From Lumbricus rubellus (lineage: Eukaryota > Annelida > Clitellata > Crassiclitellata > Lumbricidae): DNA of 64,000 bases. Position numbers and translations under genes: made by a program. Location: NCBI GenBank assembly GCA_945859605.1, contig OX243822.1, positions 19,912,899-19,976,898 on the forward strand, read 5' to 3'. Shown piece after piece: positions 57,061-64,000 of the stretch. The notes below the pieces were generated by a model, which saw only the letters and a program-made list of their open reading frames with translations, did not search any database and had not been told where the DNA came from. How positions within the stretch are numbered: position 1 is the first letter of the stretch; each line of letters starts with the position of its first letter.

Positions 57061-58407
57061 AGCGACAGCGGCAGCTAGAAACAGCACAACTTGACGGAGG
57101 TCACGCCGACCCATGCGGCCGTAAGGATAGATAGTAAATCCGTATTTCTTGCCCGTTAATGTTATTCCATTGAAAGCACGGTTGCTTTTATTCGCATTTG
57201 ACTTTAGTTCGGCATTTGTTTGTGTCTAAGTTTTAATATAAGTGAAATTGTCGACAGCATTCGACTCAAAAAAATGTCACACGACCACCATCTTTGGGTG
57301 CGTTTTTTTCGCAGGAAGTATACGCCTACCAGTATGGAAACCTGTTTTGACAGGTAAATGCAGGGTGAGAATTGCAGGGGGTTTGGGGGGTTTCAACCCC
57401 CCAAACCCCCTGCAATCAGTCAATCATTGCATATAATTATGGACCATGATTACTCCGCTAATGAGTGGAAAGATCTTGATATTGTACGAGTCGGGCTGAC
57501 CGTCAGCTGGCCGCTGCTGGCGGGAGAGAGTGACCAATTAAACTTAGGCTACACCACAGATCGTTTTAAAGTATATTAGGTTACATTGTACAAATGTATC
57601 TGTACAGGGCAGAATGCAAAACAGGTGGGGCAGAAAGCTGCATGTGGTTCAGACCTTGATCATACGTTTGCCTGACTGCATGAATGCACCCACTCACTGC
57701 GACTAGAAGAGAGGCAATATTAGAGTTTTCTGTAATCTATCTGTAAAGCGTGAACTTAGTGCAAATCACAAATTGTCAGCTGTTGATTATGATGTTTCGG
57801 AAGAGAAAGTGAACATTGTAAGAGGAGAAAAACCTTCAAATTATGAGAAATGGGAAACTGATTTTTCGTAGTGGTGACAGCTAATAAGTAATCGATGAAA
57901 TGACTCATCTGCAGTGAAGTAGGTATAAAAAATCCTAAAAAAGGACAACGCAAGCAGTATATTTTCGCCGAAAATTATTGTTGTAGGCCTCAATATATTT
58001 ATTGAAGTCTTAAACCAGAGTGACTCTTATCAGCACTGAAAATGTAGGCCTATAGCAATTTTGTTTAGATGACAGCCTAAAATGCTATTATTGCAATGTG
58101 GAAATTCAAAAAAATTCAAATCCCCTCTCGGTGTAAGGCGCAACGGCGATCGTCCGCTCCTTGGTCCCTACCCAAAACCGTCGAATCCCTGCCCCCCTCA
58201 GAGGAGGGGACTAGACTAAACACTGGCGGCCGTGGTAAGAATGAGAGCTTTTTATGCGGCCGACACTGACGAAAAGGTTGCGCACCTCTGATATATAATT
58301 GTTCGAAACCTTGTTCAAACCAAATGGGGGGCACGATACATGGGCGTTTCTAAATGGGGGTCATGGCCGGATAAGCCCCTCTGGATCCGCTCCTGCTGGC
58401 ATACATA
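57061..58407. other. Intergenic; contains a perfect hairpin
   Basis: No gene. A perfect inverted repeat lies at 57371-57416. Around 58250-58300 GGTTGCGCACCTCTGATAT resembles a hAT-type end, but no partner end is certain. Confidence 0.4.
57371..57416. repeat. Perfect 22-bp inverted repeat with 2-nt loop
   Basis: ATTGCAGGGGGTTTGGGGGG then TT, loop TC, and the exact complement. The G-runs could also form a quadruplex. The preceding CAGGGTGAGAATTGC equals the end of the MITE at 61018. Confidence 0.85.
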
Positions 58408-58575
58408 CATGCATGCATGCATGCATACATACATACATACATACATACATACATACATACATACATACATACATACATACATACATACATACATACATAC
58501 ATACATACATACATACATACATACATACATGCATGCATGCATACATACATACATACATACATACATGCATGTATA
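58408..58575. repeat. (ATAC)n microsatellite
   Basis: About 165 bp of ATAC units with ATGC interruptions near both ends. Confidence 0.95.
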
Positions 58576-58639
58576 CATACTGTATATACATTATAAATAC
58601 AAGCATACAAACATACATGCATATACTTACAAGCATATA

Positions 58640-58895
58640 TATATCCTCTGGTCCAGGCCATTCCACACTTCCAACAAGCGTTGCTTCAGATTGTTTATAG
58701 GCTACTTTGTATCTTGGATTGCTGTCTGGTAGACTCGCTTTTGCAACGCACTCCACGCATAATTATAGTCGACAGGATTTAAATCTGGCCTGTTCAGAGG
58801 CCATAGGCAAATGTGAGAGAAATGAAGTCTGGTGTCTCTCTTGTTAGCGCTTCGATGGTTTCCTGGCTCTGTGGGCTGGCAAGGTTCTTTCAATA
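58640..58895 (-). pseudogene. mariner/Tc1 transposase C-terminal fragment
   Basis: The minus strand reads WPLNRPDLNPVDYNYAWSAL and QKRVYQTAIQD, the last catalytic-motif region and downstream helix of mariner-type DDE/D transposases. No ends preserved. Confidence 0.75.
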
Positions 58896-59174
58896 CACAG
58901 GTTGGCCCGTTGGCTTAGGCAGCTGGCTCATTAACTCGGGGTGGGGTGTTTCTGACGTCACATGCCTAGTCGATCCGACTCATGTATAACGTTCATTCAC
59001 TGTATCTGCCCAAGATCAATCCACACATTCAGTGTAACTGATGTATTGACAACAAATAAAATTAGAGATACCTAGTCACTGTGCAATCGCCAGTTGAAAA
59101 AATACGTAGTGTCTAGGACAGGTTTATCATTTCATGTATAGACAAAGTCCATCAAAATATAAATAAATAAATAC
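58896..59174. other. Intergenic, no gene seen
   Basis: No feature recognised between the mariner fragment and the tetranucleotide arrays. Confidence 0.35.
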
Positions 59175-59203
59175 ATACATACATACATGCATGCATACAT
59201 ACG

Positions 59204-59237
<34 letters not shown>

Positions 59238-60028
59238 CATACATACATACATACATACATACATACATACATACATACATACATGCATGCATGCATGCAT
59301 ACATACATACATACATACATACATACATACATGCATACATACATACATACATACATACATACATACATACATACATACATACATAGGCCTACATACATAC
59401 ATACATACATGCATACATACATGCATACATACATACATACATACATACATACATACATACATACATAGGCCTACATACATACATACATACATGCATACAT
59501 ACATACATACATACATACATACATACATACATACATACATACATACATACATACATACATACATACATACATACATACATACATACATACATACATACAT
59601 ACATACATACGTGCGTATATGTAGGCTATGTATGTTTGCATGTATGTATGTACACATATGTATGTATGTATGTATGTATTATGTATTATGTATGCATGTA
59701 TGTATGTATTTTCTCTAGGCCTACTGAAAGTATTTGTTCATCTCTATAGCATGCATGCATGTACATGTAAGTATGTATGTATGTATGTATGTATGTATGT
59801 ATGTATGTATGTATGTATGTATGTATGTATGTATGTATGTATGTATGTATGTATGTATGTATGTATGTATGTATGTATGTATGTATGTATGTATGTATGT
59901 ATGTACATGTATGTATGTATGCATGCATGCATGTTTCACCGTGTGTGTATGTATGTATGTATGTATGTATGTATGTATGTATGTATGTATGTATGTATGT
60001 ATGTATGTATGTATGTATGTATGTATGT
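59175..60028. repeat. Strand-flipping tetranucleotide arrays (CATA)n then (TATG)n
   Basis: About 435 bp of CATA units, interrupted twice by TAGGCCTA and by GCATGC clusters, are followed after a ~25-bp switch by (TATG)n from 59636. The second array continues past ~130 bp of ordinary sequence (59663-59765, with a TAGGCCTA) to 60028. The two arrays are reverse complements. All open frames here are repeat artefacts. Confidence 0.95.
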
Positions 60029-60165
60029 CCGGGGGGATGTTCGGCTACCCAGCTGCAACTGTCATTCATGTGTACTTCTTGACTGTTAGTGCCATTCGAT
60101 TGATCATTTCTGATGCTAGGATTTGTTAGTGTCATTTAAAGCTGCTCTTAATGTCGTTCACATCT

Positions 60166-60173
60166 AAAATTAG
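60166..60173. other. Target-site duplication AAAATTAG (left)
   Basis: Identical 8 bases occur at 62021-62028 after the right end of the hAT-like element. Confidence 0.85.
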
Positions 60174-60602
60174 CATGGGCGCCCGCACATAGGGGCAAGA
60201 AGGGGGGGCACTTGCCCCCCTTAAAAAAGTGAAACTTATTTTTTAAACTACTACTTTTGAGTTTTTAACAAATTTCTTCGCATTAAAACACTAATCATAC
60301 GAATGATACACATGTTAAAGTGATAAATATACGTTTAGAAATCTTTATAGAAATAAATATATAATTATATACCTGGTGGCGCATAAAAAACGTTCCCAAA
60401 CTTTGTTAATCTGGCAAAGATCTAATTTCAGAGATATCAAATATTAATTTACACCAAAAAGTTAAGCAATCATTTCTGTGCACACAAGTCAAATTTCAAG
60501 AGAGTATGTTTATTATATCACACTCTGCGGCAAGGTTATAACGTCGTACCTGTTAAAATATTTTGCACAAAACTACGTAATTTATTTCGTCGCGAACGAA
60601 AG

Positions 60603-61370
60603 TCTTCATTTGCGCCAGTAAGACTTTATCATGAGACTAGTCGTTTCTCTAAAAAATTAATGGCATCTGCTGGAGTTTCGATGCACGGTAAAACAGACAT
60701 CATCGTCATTGATCCTCGGAAAACCAAAGTCAATGGAGAGTAGGCCTATTACGTCGGCTTGTTACGCGATAAGCTCATTCCCGAACGTCGTGTAGTACGT
60801 AGACTCAATCCTGATGACAGTTAGCCTACATCTTTCAACAAGACAGTGCTCCTTCACATCGTTGCAGATTGGATCAGCAATTTCTTCAAGCAAACATCCC
60901 TGATTTTATCCACAGTGATGCCTGGCCTCCAAACTCTCCCGATCTAAATCCTACGGTCTACTATGCAATGTATGCATGGAGCGCCCTAAAGGAGCTTGTG
61001 TAATGTGTACGCTAGTCCAGGGTGAGAATTGCCGGGGGGGTTGGGGGGGTTCAACCCCCCCAGTCATTTTTAGAGCCCCATGTTAAAGTATGTTTTTCAT
61101 ACCCCAATTTCAAGTTTATCATAGGCCAACCCCCCCAGTTATTTTTCCACAATTCTCATACTGCGCTAGTCGCAGAAAACCGTTTCTAAATGCTGACGAA
61201 CTAAAGCAGGTCATTGAAGTAAAAACAATAATGGTCTCTATTAGACACACACAACTAGGCCTATACAGAAGTCAACAGGACAGTGGAAACAGCGTTTAAG
61301 GGTCGTTACAAGAGAAAGAGGAGGATCAATCAAACATTTTTTCTCGCGTAAAACATCATCACTAAACAAC
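60603..61370 (+). pseudogene. mariner transposase, broken
   Basis: Scattered frames read GVSMHGKTDIIVIDP (first catalytic Asp region), YYVGLLRDKLIPE, FQQDSAPSH (second Asp) and WPPNSPDLNPTVYYAMYAWSAL (third acidic position region, apparently altered). After an inserted MITE it continues FLNADELKQVI, then STGQWKQRLRVVTRERGGSI. The order is that of mariner transposases but stops, frameshifts and the insertion kill it. Confidence 0.75.
61018..61163. mobile_element. 146-bp hAT-like MITE inside the mariner transposase
   Basis: The ends CAGGGTGAGAATTG and (inverted) CAGTATGAGAATTG are flanked by CGCTAGTC at 61010-61017 and 61164-61171, an 8-bp duplication. The interior is G- and C-run rich. Confidence 0.8.
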
Positions 61371-62028
61371 TGTGCACAATTTTGGCCATGGCCCATTGGC
61401 CATACAGTTCTAACAACAATTTCTCTCAAATGGTTGAGTATTTTGGGATAGAATTTGGCTGTGTTGTACAAATATGAATTATGATTAGTTTGATGTACTA
61501 TGATTTAGTTTATCTTTAAAATTGTTTAATTGCCAGCCTGCCAGGTTAACAAAGTTTGGGAACGTTTTTAATGCCGTAGGTTTGTGCAAAATTTTGTAAC
61601 AGGTACGACGTCATAACCTTGCCGCAGAGTGTGATATAATAAACGTACTCTCTTGAAATGTGACATCTGTGCACATAAATGATTGCTTAACATTTTGGTG
61701 CAAATTAATATTTGATATCTCTGAAATTAGATCTTTGCCAGATTAACAAAGTTTGGGAACGTTTTTTATGCGCCACCCGGTATAATAGTGCCTTTCATGG
61801 ACCCACTTTTTAACATCTACTTTTGGATTTTTAACCAATTTTTCGCAAAAATAATACACAAAATGAAACTGAGAAATTTGCATTAAAAACGTCTTTGAAA
61901 AAATACCCGTGTTTCTAATTTCCAGCGCTGTATTTAGCATGCTTTTGTCACTGAAAAATTTAACCGTGACCACCGTAAAATTTTTGCCCCCTCCAGCAAA
62001 ATTTTCTGCGGGCGCCCATGAAAATTAG

Positions 62029-63353
62029 CCTATATTTACAATGAACGATAGTTGTGGGCAACTTCGGACTGCTAAATTAATGTAGGCTAATTAGATATTG
62101 GATCCGGAGTTTAATGGCGGCTTAATTATGACAACAAAAGACGTATTTGGCATACGGCAGCAGATTTAAAATCCTACTGATGTTATTAAATGTACGCTAT
62201 AAAGGTTCTTCGAGTACACTTGGTATGCTATAGTTTCAACAGACATGTCAGATGCCAGCAGCACTGGTCGACTAGGCATGAGACGTCACGGTTCCCCACT
62301 CCGATTCACGCATATTCATAACCCCCTCAGCGGCGCGACCTGTGTGTCTATAGATCTTGGTGGGCTGGGGCCCTGTAGCCTACTGTTGAAAAAGAAAATA
62401 ACCTTCTCGGGTTATTGATTTCTGATGACAGGCAGAAGATTTTGTTACCGCAGAACGCTGAGTCTAGACTCTCCAGAATCAATCAACTTGAATGAAGGCC
62501 AAATGGGAATGGGAAGCGTCGAAACCGCAACGGACACCATGGCAGATTTGTTAAAATGGGTACGCGTACGCGGCGTAGGCCTACGCAATAGTCTGCTAGC
62601 CTATAGGGTGTCAGTTGCGGTTTTAACTAGGCGCTTTTTACAATATGCTGGAATCTTAATATTGATAGTTCAATAATTCTCTAAAATCAATATAGGGAAA
62701 TTTTTAGTATTATAGTTTTCAGTAATAATTATATATATAATAATTATGAACAACAGTTTGGGTTTGCCACATATTCTCCACAATCAATCAATCGGACTGC
62801 CGCTCGCCTGCCCTTTGACCCGTTCGTTTCTTCAGGGCAGTTATTTGGCACAAGCTGTCTTAGAATTTGCAATCTCATTGTCATGGCAATGGCGACGGGC
62901 GTGGAGCCATCCACGTTGCTCATAGGAACCAACGATGCAACGAGACAAGTAAACAAAACCACGAATCGTAGGAGGGAGTTCAGCACTTCAGCAGCAGGTG
63001 ACAGAGGGAGATATGAAGGGACAGGAAGGGATAGATGGAGGAATGAGGAGGTCGGAAAGGATAGGCAAGACTGAGTGCGGTGAAACACACATGAAAGGGT
63101 TAAAGAGCGAAAGGTGAAACTGCCAGAAAGAGCCAGTAGATTAGGATGGAAACCTTATTAATGGAAGGAAGCAAGAATGATAATTGGCAGGGATCAAGGA
63201 ATGGTGGAAGAAGTAAAGAAAAGAAAGGATGGACTACAGAGATGGAAGAAAGAAACGACGGATCGCTAAGTTAGAAACTTTGTACGAATCAACGTCGAGC
63301 AAATTGAAGAAATTATGAAAGTCATGCACCAGTCCACTGAGTCCAGACATCTA
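62029..63353. other. Intergenic, no gene seen
   Basis: Short open frames at 62425-62676 and 62744-63088 lack domain signatures. A purine-rich GGAAGAA/AAGGA stretch covers about 63000-63260. Confidence 0.35.
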
Positions 63354-64000
63354 CAGGGTGCGGCAAAAAAAGACCCCCCTAGGTTTTTTGGAAATATCTT
63401 GGCCAAAAGTAAGAATTTCCAGATGAAATTTTACAGTCTTAAAGACAATTCATATTTACACGTGATGAGCAGATTTGATCAAAATATTTCAAACTGAACA
63501 AAAGTTATGCCACTTTTAGGGAGGTCACCCATCGTTTTTTGACGATTCAAAAACGAAGCGCATCAAAAACTAGGTTTTTGGCCAATATCTTGGCGAAAAG
63601 TAAGAATTTCAAAATGAAATTTTACAGGCCTAAAGACAATTCATATTTACACATGATGGCCAGATTTAATCAAAATAGGTCATACACAACAAAAGTTATA
63701 CCACTTTTAGTAAGACCACCCACCGTTTTTTGACGATTCAGAAACGCAACAAAAAGTAACAAAAACACGATTTTATTAAGTCTCACGATCTCATCTCAAA
63801 TAACTGTTGTCAAATGAACTTGGTAGTGCTTTACAACTTGTGTGCAATGTGCCCACCACCAGTGCAAACACTTCTTTTGAGTCTCTTTGCAAAGTTCTTG
63901 ATGGACGTGTTGATTAATCTGACAGATTCTTTATTTACCAATTTGATTGTCATCTTTCTAAGTGACTTCTCAGTGACGCGCAGCTACGCTGGTACCCTGT
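63354..64000 (-). mobile_element. mariner-like element running off the window, with transposase C-terminus
   Basis: An end-like CAGGGTGCGGCAAAAAAAG starts the region. A ~190-bp segment is tandemly duplicated (ATATCTTGGCCAAAAGTAAG at 63396 and a variant at 63583). On the minus strand, 63831 to ~63980 reads SVRLINTSIKNFAKRLKRSV and CTGGGHI before a stop, resembling mariner transposase C-termini. An in-frame stop sits just upstream near the window edge, so this copy may be dead. Confidence 0.55.

Larger units (their letters stand above)
60372..61780 (+). mobile_element. mariner/Tc1 element with ~220-bp terminal inverted repeats
   Basis: The ends CC(T/G)GGTGGCGCATAAAAAACG are inverted copies flanked by TA. 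The repeats continue for about 220 bp (TTAATCTGGCAAAGATCTAA ... ACTCTGCGGCAAGGTTATAACG). The right side has an extra partial copy of the end (AACAAAGTTTGGGAACGTTT at ~61551). Confidence 0.85.
60174..62020. mobile_element. hAT-like element, outer layer of a nested cluster
   Basis: The ends CATGGGCGCCCGCA and, inverted, CATGGGCGCCCGCA match exactly over 14 bases, and the element is flanked by AAAATTAG on both sides. The 8-bp duplication fits the hAT superfamily. Only about 440 bp belongs to this element (60174-60371 and 61781-62020); the rest is a later mariner insertion. No hAT transposase. Confidence 0.8.

Noticed and set aside
58299..60135. Many long Tyr/Ile/His and Met/Tyr/Val/Cys frames
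   Set aside because: Artefacts of tetranucleotide arrays, whose period makes all frames open.

Overview
This is a eukaryotic window with animal-type content. It has spliced coding exons, non-LTR retrotransposons with APE-type endonuclease, tRNA-derived SINEs, several cut-and-paste DNA transposon families, long microsatellites and almost no compact coding. The host genes and repeat mix, including a Polinton-like element, L2/CR1-like LINEs with SINEs sharing their tails, and a strikingly frequent TAGGCCTA palindrome, suggest a marine invertebrate, perhaps a non-vertebrate deuterostome. That placement is inference with low confidence.

Host genes (1.4-28.1 kb). Three large, related, essentially single-exon coding regions lie on the minus strand at 1393-5815, 11529-15176 and 24240-28094. 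Each encodes a long ankyrin-repeat array followed by a C-terminal Mab-21/cGAS-like nucleotidyltransferase domain. A GS motif, a D-F-D pair and a third Asp are present in all three, so these look like ankyrin-fused cGAS-like receptors (cGLRs), a class of innate immune sensor. Copy 1 has a 2-bp deletion that frameshifts the last part of the Mab-21 domain, plus an in-frame 396-bp internal duplication of ankyrin repeats. A fourth, decayed 5' copy lies at 6.0-6.7 kb. Between them are LINE, SINE and foldback elements.

Repeat-rich middle (28.1-42.1 kb). In order: an element that reiterates its own end motif (28.5-29.9 kb), a piggyBac-like non-autonomous element with TTAA flanks (29.9-30.8 kb), a 2-kb foldback element with GGCGCC-motif arrays at both ends (31.6-33.7 kb), a SINE, LINE remnants and trinucleotide repeats.

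Polinton-like element (42107-50071). Two near-identical 414-bp terminal inverted repeats begin with AG and are flanked by a 6-bp ACCGGT duplication. They enclose one spliced gene, whose five inferred exons keep frame, for a protein-primed-type family B DNA polymerase with all exonuclease and polymerase motifs. No integrase, capsid, protease or packaging ATPase was seen. It therefore looks like a polymerase-only Polinton derivative.

Right part (50-64 kb). There is a nearly complete LINE (ORF1 plus PHD-APE-RT ORF2, broken by frameshifts at short homopolymers), very long tetranucleotide arrays that flip strand at 59.2-60.0 kb, and a three-level nest (hAT-like MITE inside a mariner inside a larger hAT-like element) at 60.2-62.0 kb. 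The window ends in another mariner-like element. No rRNA, functional tRNA, CRISPR or bacterial features were found.
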